Assembly: GCF_024127895.1 (NCBI RefSeq)
Contig: NZ_JAMYBK010000004.1
Coordinates: 248,001 to 312,000, forward strand
Source of the DNA: Pseudomonas guariconensis
GTDB lineage: Bacteria; Pseudomonadota; Gammaproteobacteria; Pseudomonadales; Pseudomonadaceae
Direction of reading: 5' to 3'
DNA length: 64,000 nt
Shown: positions 37,346 to 46,254 of the stretch, piece after piece
Layout of the letters: each line of letters starts with the position of its first letter
How positions within the stretch are numbered: the first letter of the stretch is position 1
Made by a program: the position numbers and the translations under genes
Notes under the pieces: generated by a model
What the model saw: the letters and a program-made list of their open reading frames with translations, nothing else
What the model was told of the DNA's origin: nothing
Database searches by the model: none

Positions 37346-37556
37346 TATTGCAGATCTGGCGAATGACGTTGTTCAGCAACGCCTGGAGGAGGCGCTGGCC
37401 GCTCGGGCGGTGGCGTCCGTGCGCGAATCCCGCGTGGACTGCATCGATTGTGAAGACCCAATCCCTGAGTCGCGCCGAGTAGCGGCCCGAGGCTGTGTGC
37501 GTTGTGGGGCCTGTCAGACACTCCATGAGGATCGGAGGGCGCAGTATGCTCGATAA
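37338..37556 (+). CDS. TraR/DksA-type zinc-finger protein
   Basis: A 72-residue protein with a helical N-terminus (LANDVVQQRLEEALAAR) and a four-cysteine finger, CIDCEDPIPESRR then GCVRCGACQ. Short TraR/DksA proteins bind RNA polymerase through its secondary channel and can mimic ppGpp/DksA effects; phages often carry them. The start is GTG after GGGAGG. It overlaps both the upstream CII-like gene and the primase gene. Confidence 0.88.
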   Translation: MADIADLANDVVQQRLEEALAARAVASVRESRVDCIDCEDPIPESRRVAARGCVRCGACQTLHEDRRAQYAR

Positions 37557-39762
37557 GGTTCTCGACCAGTTGCACGACTACGGCCTGCAGCCTGATCAGC
37601 CCCTGATCTTCGGCAAACTGACCCGCTGCCGAACCAAGGATGACAAGGGCAAGGAAAAGAACGGCTGGTATGTCCTGCATGAGCACCTGACGGCCAAGGG
37701 GCAAACCCTGATCTTTGGCAGCTTCGGTGACTGGCGCCTCGGTGAAACTCAGAAGGTAAAAACCGACGGTCGCGGGCTGACCCCCGAGGAGCGTGAGGTG
37801 ATGCGCGCCCGCCAAGCCGATGCCAAACGTCGTGCTGCGGAGGTCGCCGCCAACGCGGCGCGTCGTGCGGCCAAGCGTGCGGAATCGCTGTTCAAGCGCA
37901 TGCCGGAGAAGGGGCGTAGTGCCTACCTTGATCGCAAGCAAGTGGTCGGCTTCGGCGTTCGCTATGCGCCGAAGTCAGGCGCGGTGCTCGTCCCGATGCA
38001 GAATGCCCAGGACGCTATCGTCGGCCTGCAGGTGATTTACCCCGAGCCCCAGGCGGATACCGGGCGCGACAAGTCCTACTGGCCACATGGCATGGCGAAG
38101 GAGGGTGCGTTCCACATGATCGGCGGCCACCCCGAACCCGGCGAGCCGGTGCTGGTGTGTGAGGGCTATGCCACCGGCGCTAGCCTCCACATGGCGACCT
38201 CCCAGGCGGTAGCTATCGCGTTCGATGCGGGCAACCTGATGGCGGTCGCCAAGCACATGCGCGAACGTTTTCCTGGCCGGTCCATCATCATCTGCCGCGA
38301 TGACGACTGGAAAACCAAGCGCCCGACAGGCGAGCCCTGGAACCCCGGTGAGGAAAAGGCCAACAACGCGGCGGTGGTGGTCGGTGGCCAGGTGGTCGGC
38401 CCGATCTTCTCGGTCGAGCGCGAGGTCAAGTGGACCGATTTCAACGACCTGCACTGCGCGGAAGGCCTCGAGGCGGTTCGGCGGCAGGTCACGGCAGTCA
38501 TCAAACCCCCGGCTATCGGCGGCTGGAGAGACATGCTGGCCAGGACCGAGAGTGGTGCCCTGATCGCCCACATGCAGAACGTCGAGCTGATCCTGGCCAA
38601 CGATGAGCGGTGGAGCGGAGTGATCGGCTACAACGCCTTCAGTTCGAAGATCATGCGACTCCGTGCAGCGCCTTATGGCGGTGTGCCGGGGGAGTGGAGC
38701 GACATCGACGACATGCGCGTGATGAAGTGGCTGGCCCAGCAGGGCCTGCGCGTCAAGGCCTCGCATGTGGTCGAAGCGGTCAGTGTTGTGGCGCACGACA
38801 ACGCCTTCCATCCGGTGTGTTCCTACCTGGCCAAACTCGAATGGGATCGTGTGCCACGCCTTGAGCGCTGGCTCCATGAGATCTTCGGCGTCCCCCGGAA
38901 CGAGTACAGCGCCAAGGTTGGGAAGCGCTGGATGATCTCGGCGGTGGCCCGTGTGATGAAGCCCGGCTGCAAGGCGGACGCGGTGATGATCCTTGAGGGC
39001 GCGCAGGGCGCGGGTAAGTCCACAGCACTGGGCATCCTTGGTGGCGAGTGGTTCATGGATACGCCGTTTACCTTGGGTGACAAGGATGCATTCCAGGCGA
39101 TCCGGGGCAAATGGATCGTCGAGCTGGGCGAGCTGGACAGCTTCAACAAGGCGGAGAGCACCAAGGCCAAGCAGTTCTTCTCGGCCTCCATCGACACCTA
39201 CCGCGAAAGCTATGGGCGGAGAACGAGCGACGTGCCACGCCAGTGTGTTTTCGCGGGTACCACCAACCAAGATGAATACCTCAAGGACGCCACCGGTAAC
39301 CGGCGTTATTGGCCGGTCGCGTGCGTGAAGGTTGATCTGGAGTTGTTGCGCCGGGTCCGTGACCAGCTGTGGGCCGAGGCCATGTTCTGCTATCAGGCCG
39401 GTGATATCTGGTGGGTCACCCGCGAAGAAGAGGAACTGTTCACCAAGGAGCAGGAGGAGCGCTTCGTGGTGGATGAATGGGAAGGGCCGATCCTTGACTG
39501 GCTGGAGAAGTCGCAGGTCGGTGAGACGGTTACCGGCAGTGAGGTGCTGGGCCAGGCGCTCAACCTAGACCCTGGCCACTGGGGCAAGCCTGAGCAGATG
39601 CGTGTGGGGTCGATCATGCACCGCCTGGGTTGGCGGCGTCGGCGGCTCGCCGCGCTGCCGAAGAGCGGCAAGCGTCCCTGGGCATACCAGAAGCCCAAGG
39701 GCTGGGGGCGCACCAGCGCCCTGGAGCAGCAATCGCCAGCGCCGACGGAGGACCGCTTTTGA
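37546..39762 (+). CDS. Primase-helicase with Toprim-like and VirE domains
   Basis: A 738-residue replication protein. Residues 1-130 form a DUF-type N-terminus with a basic coiled coil; residues 200-260 a Toprim-like primase core (VLVCEGYATGASLHMAT, FDAGNL, IICRDDD). The C-terminal half is a VirE-type P-loop ATPase with Walker A GAQGAGKST at about residues 485-493, ELGELDSFNK and FAGTTNQDEYLKDATGNRRY. It likely primes and unwinds at the phage origin. The start at 37546 has GGAGG upstream and overlaps the zinc-finger gene; an in-frame start at 37495 lacks such a site. Confidence 0.88.
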   Translation: MLDKVLDQLHDYGLQPDQPLIFGKLTRCRTKDDKGKEKNGWYVLHEHLTAKGQTLIFGSFGDWRLGETQKVKTDGRGLTPEEREVMRARQADAKRRAAEVAANAARRAAKRAESLFKRMPEKGRSAYLDRKQVVGFGVRYAPKSGAVLVPMQNAQDAIVGLQVIYPEPQADTGRDKSYWPHGMAKEGAFHMIGGHPEPGEPVLVCEGYATGASLHMATSQAVAIAFDAGNLMAVAKHMRERFPGRSIIICRDDDWKTKRPTGEPWNPGEEKANNAAVVVGGQVVGPIFSVEREVKWTDFNDLHCAEGLEAVRRQVTAVIKPPAIGGWRDMLARTESGALIAHMQNVELILANDERWSGVIGYNAFSSKIMRLRAAPYGGVPGEWSDIDDMRVMKWLAQQGLRVKASHVVEAVSVVAHDNAFHPVCSYLAKLEWDRVPRLERWLHEIFGVPRNEYSAKVGKRWMISAVARVMKPGCKADAVMILEGAQGAGKSTALGILGGEWFMDTPFTLGDKDAFQAIRGKWIVELGELDSFNKAESTKAKQFFSASIDTYRESYGRRTSDVPRQCVFAGTTNQDEYLKDATGNRRYWPVACVKVDLELLRRVRDQLWAEAMFCYQAGDIWWVTREEEELFTKEQEERFVVDEWEGPILDWLEKSQVGETVTGSEVLGQALNLDPGHWGKPEQMRVGSIMHRLGWRRRRLAALPKSGKRPWAYQKPKGWGRTSALEQQSPAPTEDRF

Positions 39763-40124
39763 TCAAGTATATCGATGAGATGTTGAAGCTGTGGGCGCAA
39801 GAGCTCCATACGCCATGCGAGCGTTTCGGCGGTTCGGGTGGTGGTAGCATGCTCGGACTCCTCATGGACTGTCAGGGCGACCTGATCCGAGGAACCAGGG
39901 GAAGTCGGGTGCTGCTCGATGAGTCTGCGGATATCGAGATCATCGTGAACAAGCACCTGGAGCCACAGTTGTATGTCATTGTCCGCGAGCACTACTGTAA
40001 CCATGACAGCCTGCTCGAGCAGAAAATGGCTTATTGCAGGTGTAGTAGAAAGACGTACTATGAGCGCCTGCACCAGGCCCATGTGGCTATCCAAGGGTTG
40101 TTGAGAGGGAAGAAGGCTGCATGA
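39759..40124 (+). CDS. Q-like antiterminator (probable late regulator)
   Basis: A 121-residue protein. The C-terminal half (VIVREHYCNHDSLLEQKMAY then CRCSRKTYYERLHQAHVAIQ) looks like a sigma-type helix-turn-helix and fits the phage Q-like antitermination family. It sits at the end of the replication genes, just before the late control region, where Q genes lie. The start is a TTG at 39759 placed seven bases after GGAGG; the next ATG (39780) has no site. Family assignment is by pattern only. Confidence 0.6.
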   Translation: MIKYIDEMLKLWAQELHTPCERFGGSGGGSMLGLLMDCQGDLIRGTRGSRVLLDESADIEIIVNKHLEPQLYVIVREHYCNHDSLLEQKMAYCRCSRKTYYERLHQAHVAIQGLLRGKKAA

Positions 40125-40450
40125 TCCGCCACCTTTGGTCCTACCGTCCCGCTGTGGTCCTGCCGCGTTTTTTGCAGGCCAGCCCAGCTCCAGCCCGCGC
40201 AGTTCGCGGGCTGTCCCACCGTCCCACCGCTCACCCGAAGGCGCGCACATAAGGCGCATGCAACGCGCTACGCGCGCGTTGCGCGCAGCGTGCTTTTAAT
40301 TTCTCCCTTTACACGGGAAAGGGTTAAAAAAGTTAGACAGTGGGACAGCCCTTGATTTTCAAGGGCTCCACAAGTCCCACCATCACCGCCCACTTTGGGG
40401 CATTTGGGACAGCACCAAAGTGGAGATAAGCCGGGGTGGTATATTCCCCG

Positions 40451-40472
40451 ACATTCGCCAGACATTCGCCAG
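40451..40472 (+). repeat. Tandem 11-bp repeat
   Basis: ACATTCGCCAG occurs twice head to tail, followed by a degenerate third copy (ACGTTGCCC). Iteron-like. Confidence 0.6.
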
Positions 40473-40591
40473 ACGTTGCCCACTTATTCGTGGATGGCAT
40501 TAAAACTCGCTTGCTGCCAGGAAACTCGACCTGTACAAAGTACCCATCTTCGAGACGTGCGGGCGCACAACGCAGCCCGCCACACACAGCA

Positions 40592-40617
40592 AACCCGGCC
40601 GTCGCGCCGGGTTTTTT
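40592..40617 (+). terminator. Intrinsic terminator upstream of the holin gene
   Basis: AACCCGGC-CGTCGC-GCCGGGTT followed by a T run (TTTTTT in all), 17 bases before the holin start. It would block late transcription unless antiterminated. Confidence 0.88.
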
Positions 40618-40633
40618 GCATTTGGGGAACGGG

Positions 40634-40975
40634 ATGACGAACGAACAACAAGCGCTTGCCGAGATGCCGGTCTGGCTGGTGATCACCCTCGCCCTGGTCG
40701 GCGGGGTATCCGGTGAGATGTGGCGGGCGGACAAGGCGGGTGTTCGAGGCTGGTCGCTGGTTCGGCGCATCGCCCTGCGTTCGGGGGCCTGCGTGGTTTG
40801 CGGGATGGCAACCATCATGCTGCTGTACTCCGCCGGCGCTTCGATCTGGGCCTCGGCGGCATTCGGTTGCCTGACCGCGATGGCCGGCGCCGACGTGGCC
40901 ATCGGGTTGTATGAGCGCTGGGCCGCGAAGCGCCTGGGTGTTTGCGACGTGCCGCCTGCTAGCCGTGAAGGTTAA
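40634..40975 (+). CDS. Putative holin
   Basis: A 113-residue protein with three likely membrane segments (VWLVITLALVGGVSG, ACVVCGMATIMLLYSAG, ASAAFGCLTAMAGADVAIGL) and charged ends, similar in plan to LydA-type phage holins. GGGGAACGGG precedes the ATG. It lies immediately before the HNH and terminase genes, 22 kb from the endolysin, an arrangement seen in several Pseudomonas prophages. Function is inferred from topology and context. Confidence 0.65.
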   Translation: MTNEQQALAEMPVWLVITLALVGGVSGEMWRADKAGVRGWSLVRRIALRSGACVVCGMATIMLLYSAGASIWASAAFGCLTAMAGADVAIGLYERWAAKRLGVCDVPPASREG

Positions 40976-41330
40976 CGGCCGGCGGGGCAACAGCGCTTCC
41001 CGTGGCTATGGTCACCGCTGGCGTCTGGCTCGCGAAGTCTTCCTGGCGAACAACCCGTTCTGCGTCATGTGCTCGACCGACCGCCGTCCCGTTGCATCCA
41101 CGGTCGTGGACCACAAGATTGCGCCCCGCCTGCAAGAGTCGAAGGAAAGCGGCGATCCCGAGAAGCTGCGTGTTGCCTGGAAGTTGTTCTGGGACCAGGA
41201 CAACTGGCAGCCGCTGTGCAAGTTGTGCCACGACTCGGTGAAGCAGCGCCTGGAGCGCAGCGGGCGGATTGCGGGTTGCGATGCCTCCGGCCTGCCGCTC
41301 GATCCGAATCATCACTGGAACCGGCGCTGA
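40965..41330 (+). CDS. HNH endonuclease
   Basis: A 121-residue HNH nuclease. Zinc-binding pairs CVMC and CKLC flank the HNH core: VDHKIAPRL (first histidine), DNWQPLCKLCHDSVKQ (asparagine and last histidine). Such genes beside the terminase are known to be required for DNA packaging in HK97-like phages. The start is taken as GTG at 40965, overlapping the holin gene end; an in-frame ATG at 40911 lies deeper in the holin gene. Neither has a strong ribosome site. Confidence 0.85.
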   Translation: MKVNGRRGNSASRGYGHRWRLAREVFLANNPFCVMCSTDRRPVASTVVDHKIAPRLQESKESGDPEKLRVAWKLFWDQDNWQPLCKLCHDSVKQRLERSGRIAGCDASGLPLDPNHHWNRR

Positions 41331-41471
41331 CCCAGGTGCCGCGCCCGCCCTGTCCTGCTGGGGTAGGGGGGGTTAAAAACTTTTTCCCGACTCACTCGTT
41401 GACCGCATGCCCCCCTCTCTGTGCAAAACCGGGAAAAATGGGGAGGGGGGGTATGCGAATAGGAGGTTTCC

Positions 41472-42008
41472 ATGGCTGGAAACGGTAACTCTGGGCGGCC
41501 ATCGCTGCCCGCATCGGTGCATCTGCTCAGCGGCAATCGCAGCAAACTCTCGCCCGCGCAGCTAATGAACGAAATCAAAGATCCTGCGGTGCCAGTCGGT
41601 GTGCCGCCGATGCCGGATTTCCTCACTGGTGATGCGGCAGCCGAGTGGGTTGAGATCACCGAGGCCCTGCTGGCGCTAGGGTGGGTGTCGCGTCTCGACA
41701 AGATGGCGCTCGCCACTTACTGCAAAGCTTACGGTGACTGGGTGCGCTACGAAAGGATGATCGCTGAGCTCAACGCGAAATCGGCAGACGGTCTAGGCGG
41801 GGAAGTGCAAACCTACAAAACCGGTGCCCGTCAGGTCGATGCACTGCGAACTATGGCCGATGCTGCCGCGAAGCGTGCCAACACTGCCGGAGCGTGGTTC
41901 GGGTTATCTCCCCTGGCGCGCCGGAACATGAGAGCCGCCGCCCCGGCTGGGCAAGGAGAATTGTTCCCCAATGCAGGACAAGACGCTGCCGCAAAGTATT
42001 TCAGCTGA
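41472..42008 (+). CDS. Terminase small subunit (P27 family)
   Basis: A 178-residue DNA-recognition subunit of the packaging motor. The family pattern is clear: a basic N-terminus (AGNGNSGRPSLPASVHLLSG), PMPDFLTGDAAAEWVEITEAL, LDKMALATYCKAYGDWVRYE and the C-terminal ANTAGAWFGLSPLARRNMRA. AGGAGG precedes the ATG. It overlaps the large subunit gene by 38 bases, so translation is probably coupled. Confidence 0.9.
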   Translation: MAGNGNSGRPSLPASVHLLSGNRSKLSPAQLMNEIKDPAVPVGVPPMPDFLTGDAAAEWVEITEALLALGWVSRLDKMALATYCKAYGDWVRYERMIAELNAKSADGLGGEVQTYKTGARQVDALRTMADAAAKRANTAGAWFGLSPLARRNMRAAAPAGQGELFPNAGQDAAAKYFS

Positions 42009-43803
42009 CTGCCGGGTAAAGGGCTTCGCTGACAGGGTGCTGGCCGGCTCAATCATCGCCGGGCCAGCTGTTCGTAACGCTGCGCGGCGCCATCTGCTGG
42101 ATCTGGAAAAGGGGCATGAACGCGGACTGATCTGGAAGGCCGACGCGGCCCAGCGTGCCATCGGCTTTTTCGAGGATGTGCTGCGCTTGAACGGCGGCGA
42201 CTTCGAGGGGTTGCCGTTCCGCCTTGCGCCGTGGCAGGCGTTCATCGTCGGCAGCCTGTTTGGCTGGTACACCGATGATGGGTATCGCCGGTTTCGCCAG
42301 GCGTATATCGAAACCGCCAAGGGCTCGGGTAAGTCGCCCTTGGTCGGTGGGATCGGCCTGTATGGCCTTGTCGCCGATGACGAGCAGCGTGCGGAGGTGT
42401 ACGCCGCCGCCACGAAGAAGGACCAGGCACAGATCTTGTTCCGTGACGCGGTCGCGATGGTGAACATGGCGCCACATCTCGCTGCGCGCCTGGTGCAGTC
42501 GGGACGCGATGAGAAGGTCTGGAACCTGTTCTATCCCAAGACCAACAGCTTCTTCCGTCCGATCAGCTCCGACGAAGGGCAGTCCGGCCCTCGGCCCCAT
42601 GTGGCGCTGATCGATGAGCTGCACGAGCACAAGACGGCCAGCGCGGTGAACATGATGCGGGCTGGTACCAAGTTCCGGCGCCGTGCATTGATCGTGATGA
42701 TCACCAACAGCGGCTCCGACAAGGGCTCGGTGTGTGGTCAGTATCACGACCTGGGCGTGCGGATCTGCGAAGGCAAGGAGGAGAACGATGCGTTTTTCGC
42801 CTTCATCTGCTCGCTGGACAAGGGTGATGACCCGTTCAAGGATGAGTCGTGCTGGCCGAAGGTGAACCCCTCGCTGGACTTCATCCTGGAGGGCCAGACC
42901 GACGGCATCCCGGGTCGCAAATACCTGCGGGAGCAGGTGGCCGAGGCCAGGGGCCTGCCGGCGAAAGAGGCTGTGGTCAGGCGCCTGAACTTCTGCGAGT
43001 GGACCCAGGCGACATCGCCTTGGTTGTCCTGGGAGATCTGGCGCGGTGCTGCCGAACGGGTACCGATGCGCGTTCTGCGCAACCGACCATGCGTTGGTGG
43101 GCTCGACCTTTCCAGTACCACGGACCTGACCGCGTTCGTGCTGATGTTCAGTCCGATACCATCCGACCCGCACTGGCGCTCGCTGTCGTACTTCTGGATC
43201 CCTGACGATGACCTGTCGGGCCGGGAAAAGCGCGACCGCGTGCCGTACCTGCAATGGGTCAAGGAACGCCATCTGGAGACCACACCAGGACGGGCGATCA
43301 GCAAGCTGCATGTGCTCCGGCGCCTGCAGACCATCTGTGATTACTTCGACGTGCGACGGATAGCCTACGACCGCTGGCGGATCGAGGATCTGTTGCAGTT
43401 GATGAACGACAACGGCATCACGTTGCCCGAGCTCAAACCCTTCGGCCAGGGCTTCAAGGACATGGGGCCGGCTGTGGATGAGTTCGAGCGGCGCCTGCTG
43501 GGCCGCAAGGTCGAGCCGGCCGACGTCATTGAGCTGGACCCGGACGACTATGAGGTCGTGGCTGAAGTCGACACGGCCACCGAGGTGGTCGAGACCCTGC
43601 TGCACGATGACAACCCCGTGATGACCTGGAACGCGGGCAACGCGGTGATCGTGTTCGACCCCGCCAACAACCGGAAGGTCGACAAATCCAAGGCCACGGG
43701 CCGTATCGACGGCATCGTCGCCGCCGTGATGGCGGTGGGCATCAGCAGTGACATTTCCGAGGCATCAGGCACGTCGGTTTACGACGAAGGGGTAGGTATA
43801 TGA
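41971..43803 (+). CDS. Terminase large subunit (Terminase_1 type)
   Basis: The 610-residue motor ATPase and nuclease that packages DNA into the prohead. Walker A is AKGSGKSP at residues 116-123 and Walker B VALIDELHEH near residue 211. The nuclease half carries GGLDLSSTTDLTAF and AYDRWRIEDL, with acidic residues typical of RNase H-like terminase nucleases. HK97-type subunits of this class usually generate cohesive ends (cos phages), but that cannot be shown here. It overlaps the next small gene by four bases. Confidence 0.95.
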   Translation: MQDKTLPQSISADCRVKGFADRVLAGSIIAGPAVRNAARRHLLDLEKGHERGLIWKADAAQRAIGFFEDVLRLNGGDFEGLPFRLAPWQAFIVGSLFGWYTDDGYRRFRQAYIETAKGSGKSPLVGGIGLYGLVADDEQRAEVYAAATKKDQAQILFRDAVAMVNMAPHLAARLVQSGRDEKVWNLFYPKTNSFFRPISSDEGQSGPRPHVALIDELHEHKTASAVNMMRAGTKFRRRALIVMITNSGSDKGSVCGQYHDLGVRICEGKEENDAFFAFICSLDKGDDPFKDESCWPKVNPSLDFILEGQTDGIPGRKYLREQVAEARGLPAKEAVVRRLNFCEWTQATSPWLSWEIWRGAAERVPMRVLRNRPCVGGLDLSSTTDLTAFVLMFSPIPSDPHWRSLSYFWIPDDDLSGREKRDRVPYLQWVKERHLETTPGRAISKLHVLRRLQTICDYFDVRRIAYDRWRIEDLLQLMNDNGITLPELKPFGQGFKDMGPAVDEFERRLLGRKVEPADVIELDPDDYEVVAEVDTATEVVETLLHDDNPVMTWNAGNAVIVFDPANNRKVDKSKATGRIDGIVAAVMAVGISSDISEASGTSVYDEGVGI

Positions 43804-43976
43804 AGTTGGTAATTGCGTCCTGGGTGGCGGGCCTGCTGGGCTTCGCGCTGCTGGTCGCGGGTGTCTGGATGGTGCATCGACCTGCCGCATTCATCGTCGC
43901 GGGGGTGGGGCTGTTGGTCTGGGCCAAGTTGGCCGATCAGGCAGCGGCGCACCAAGTGGCTAGGGAAGGGGGCTGA
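43800..43976 (+). CDS. Small membrane protein between terminase and portal (58 aa)
   Basis: Reads MKLVIASWVAGLLGFALLVA, then GVWMVHRPAAFIVAGVGLLV and WAKLADQAAAHQVAREGG. Two membrane segments are joined by a short turn. The ATG overlaps the terminase stop (ATGA) and the portal gene starts two bases after its TGA, so it is certainly translated with them. Similar tiny membrane proteins occur at this spot in other HK97-like phages; function is unknown. Confidence 0.72.
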   Translation: MKLVIASWVAGLLGFALLVAGVWMVHRPAAFIVAGVGLLVWAKLADQAAAHQVAREGG

Positions 43977-43978
43977 CC

Positions 43979-45247
43979 ATGTTCTTTTCCAGCTTGCTCG
44001 CCTCGGGCGCGGGCACATTGACCAACCCGGACAGCGGGTTCTGGCGTGGCCTGCTCGGTCGTGGTCGAAGTTCTGCCGGCGTTGCGGTAACGCCTGATAC
44101 TGCGCTTGCCCTGCCCATCCTGCAGAACTGCGTGACCTTGCTGGCCGAGACAGTAGCGCAGCTGCCGCTGGAGCTGTATCAGCGCAAGGAGAAAGGGCAG
44201 CGGGAGTCGGCGATCAATCACCCCTTGTATGACGTGCTGCGCTATCAGCCCAATCCGTTCCAGACGCCCTGTGAATACATGGAGCGGCACCAGGGCGCGG
44301 CCGGCCTACGGGGTAACGCCTTCAGCTTCATCGACCGGCGCGAAGACGGCAACGTCACGGCGCTGTGGGCGCTAAAGAACGAACAGGTCCAGGTGCTCAA
44401 GGGCGCCGACCTGCTGCCTTACTACCGGATTGGTACCAGCGAGTCGGTGCCCATGCGGATGGTGCATCACGTTCGCTGGTTCGGTACGAACCCTTACGTC
44501 GGGCTGTCACCCATTGAGTTGCACGCTGACGCGATTGGGCTGACTCAGGCGGTACGCCAGTACACGGGCAAAAGTTTTGCCAACGGCGTGGCCGTGTCCG
44601 GTGTGATCGAGCGCCCCCGTGAGGCGCCCGCGATCAAGGATCAGGGCACCATCGACAAGATCGTCGACCAGTGGGGGCAGAAGTTCGGCGGCATGGACAA
44701 CTCCAAGAAGGTGGCCTTGCTGCAGGAGGGGATGACCTTCAAACCGGTGTCGATGACCAACGTCGATGCCGAGATCGTCGGCATCATGAAGCTGACCGGC
44801 CTGGACATTGCGCGGATCTACAAGATCCCGCTGCCCATGGTGAACGACCTTGAGAAGTCGAACTACAACACCCTGGAACAACTGATGATTCAGTTTGTGG
44901 TGTTCGCCTTGCTGCCCTGGGTGAAGCGCCATGAGCAGGCGATGATGCGCGACTTCCTGCTGGCGAAGGATCGGCGGGATTACTTCATCGAGTTCAATCT
45001 GTCCGGCCTGCTGCGTGGCGACCAGAAGAGTCGCTATGAGGCCTACGCCATCGGTCGCCAGTGGGGCTGGCTGAGCGTGAACGACATCCGGCGCCTGGAG
45101 AACATGCCGCCCGTGCAGGGGGGTGATATCTACCTACAGCCGCTCAACATGGTCGACGCGGGCAAACAGCCCGACCTGAACAACCCCACCGTGCGCGCCC
45201 AGTTGGAGCTGCAGCACGCCGAGATCGGGAGGATCCTTGCCCAATGA
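43979..45247 (+). CDS. Portal protein (HK97 type)
   Basis: A 422-residue subunit of the dodecameric ring at the unique capsid vertex, through which DNA enters and leaves. Family features include LALPILQNCVTLLAETVAQL, PLELYQRKEKG, HPLYDVLRYQPNPFQTPCEY, GNAFSFIDR, NPYVGLSPIE and FNLSGLLRGDQKSRYEAYAI. The gene directly follows the small membrane protein gene and overlaps the protease gene by four bases, as usual in HK97-type head modules. Confidence 0.95.
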   Translation: MFFSSLLASGAGTLTNPDSGFWRGLLGRGRSSAGVAVTPDTALALPILQNCVTLLAETVAQLPLELYQRKEKGQRESAINHPLYDVLRYQPNPFQTPCEYMERHQGAAGLRGNAFSFIDRREDGNVTALWALKNEQVQVLKGADLLPYYRIGTSESVPMRMVHHVRWFGTNPYVGLSPIELHADAIGLTQAVRQYTGKSFANGVAVSGVIERPREAPAIKDQGTIDKIVDQWGQKFGGMDNSKKVALLQEGMTFKPVSMTNVDAEIVGIMKLTGLDIARIYKIPLPMVNDLEKSNYNTLEQLMIQFVVFALLPWVKRHEQAMMRDFLLAKDRRDYFIEFNLSGLLRGDQKSRYEAYAIGRQWGWLSVNDIRRLENMPPVQGGDIYLQPLNMVDAGKQPDLNNPTVRAQLELQHAEIGRILAQ

Positions 45248-46191
45248 GTAAGCGTCATCTGCGGGCATCCAGCCTGCTGTTCAATCAACCCCTGCTGGTG
45301 ACACCGGACATGCTCGACCTGGGCGTGCGCTGGGCCAACCAGACCATGAGCCTCAACATCATCAACCTCGGCGGCAGCTCGGCCCAGCTCTGGAAGGATG
45401 ACGATCCCGTCGACCGCGTGGCGTTCGCGGACGAGCAGCGTCGCAACGCGATTGCCCAGACCGGGATCGAGGTTGTCCCGGTCAGCGGCTTGTTGGTCAG
45501 TCGCGGGAGTCACCTCAACGCCTGCGAGACCATGACCAGTTACGAAGGGCTGCGCTCCCAGCTGCAGCGCGCTGTGGCTGATCCGCTGGTCGAGCACATC
45601 GTGCTGGATATCGACAGCCCAGGCGGTTCTGCCGTGGGGGCTTTCGAGCTGGCCGAGGACATCCGGGCGATGACCGCGCAGAAGCCCATCACCGGCCTGG
45701 TCAACTTCATGGCGTACAGCGGTGGCTACCTGATCGGTTCGGCGTGTAGCGAACTGGTGGTGAGTCGCACTAGCGGTGTTGGCTCCATCGGCGTGATTGC
45801 CAGCCACATGGATCGCTCGAAGATGGAGGAGGGGATGGGCGTGAAGGTGACCACGGTGTATGCCGGGGCGCACAAGAACGACCTCTCGCCGCATGAGCCC
45901 ATCACCGAGCAGTCGCTGGCCTTCCTCAATGAACTGGTGCAGGAGAGCTACCAGATGTTCGTCAATGCTGTTGCCGAGTATCGCGGACTGCCGGTCGCCA
46001 AAGTAATCGCCACCGAGGCCGCGCTGTATCGCGGTCAGATGGCAATCAACGCAGGGCTGGCTGATCGCCTGCAGAACCCCCAACACACCGTTGACGAGCT
46101 GTCGCGGGCCGTTGCGCAGAACCGCGCAACACGCCAGTCGAGCCGCATCAGCGTGCGGGCAGCAGCGTTAGCGATGCAGGCGTTCGCCTGA
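45244..46191 (+). CDS. Head maturation protease (S49/SppA-like)
   Basis: A 315-residue serine protease that processes capsid or scaffold proteins during head maturation. IVLDIDSPGGSAVGAFELAE is the family oxyanion region; Ser159 in MAYSGGYLIG and Lys211 in GAHKNDLSPHEP form the probable catalytic dyad. GVGSIGVIASH is also typical. There is no obvious separate scaffold gene. It is followed by a terminator hairpin and then the capsid gene. Confidence 0.9.
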   Translation: MSKRHLRASSLLFNQPLLVTPDMLDLGVRWANQTMSLNIINLGGSSAQLWKDDDPVDRVAFADEQRRNAIAQTGIEVVPVSGLLVSRGSHLNACETMTSYEGLRSQLQRAVADPLVEHIVLDIDSPGGSAVGAFELAEDIRAMTAQKPITGLVNFMAYSGGYLIGSACSELVVSRTSGVGSIGVIASHMDRSKMEEGMGVKVTTVYAGAHKNDLSPHEPITEQSLAFLNELVQESYQMFVNAVAEYRGLPVAKVIATEAALYRGQMAINAGLADRLQNPQHTVDELSRAVAQNRATRQSSRISVRAAALAMQAFA

Positions 46192-46215
46192 CCCAGCCGC
46201 ATCAACTGAATCTCG

Positions 46216-46238
46216 ACCCGCCCAGTGCGGGTTTTTTT
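46216..46238 (+). terminator. Terminator-like hairpin upstream of the capsid gene
   Basis: ACCCGC-CCAGT-GCGGGT followed by seven T residues, ending 17 bases before the capsid ATG. Confidence 0.8.
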
Positions 46239-46254
46239 ATGCCCAGGAGGCAGC

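Larger units (their letters stand above)
40125..40633. promoter_or_regulatory. Gene-free control region (late control and/or origin)
   Basis: About 500 bases without a convincing gene but rich in repeats. CTGTCCCA (40211), TGGGACAG (40341) and TGGGACAG (40405) recur. A composite hairpin at 40340-40380 has GTGGGAC/GTCCCAC outside and AGCCCTTGA-TTT-TCAAGGGCT inside. CCACTTTGG and CCAAAGTGG are inverted at 40390-40423. ACATTCGCCAG is tandemly repeated at 40451-40472. The region ends with a strong terminator before the holin gene. Replication origin, late promoter and antitermination site are all possible. Confidence 0.5.

Noticed and set aside
37975..39270. 431-residue minus-strand frame opposite the primase
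   Set aside because: Shadow of the primase-helicase gene, which has a clear Walker motif in the other strand.
40211..40412. TGGGACAG repeats as PrtN P-boxes
   Set aside because: The pyocin P-box pattern as I know it (ATTGnnGTnn, repeated) does not match these repeats.
42049..43605. 518-residue minus-strand frame opposite the large terminase
   Set aside because: Shadow frame; the + strand carries the terminase motifs.
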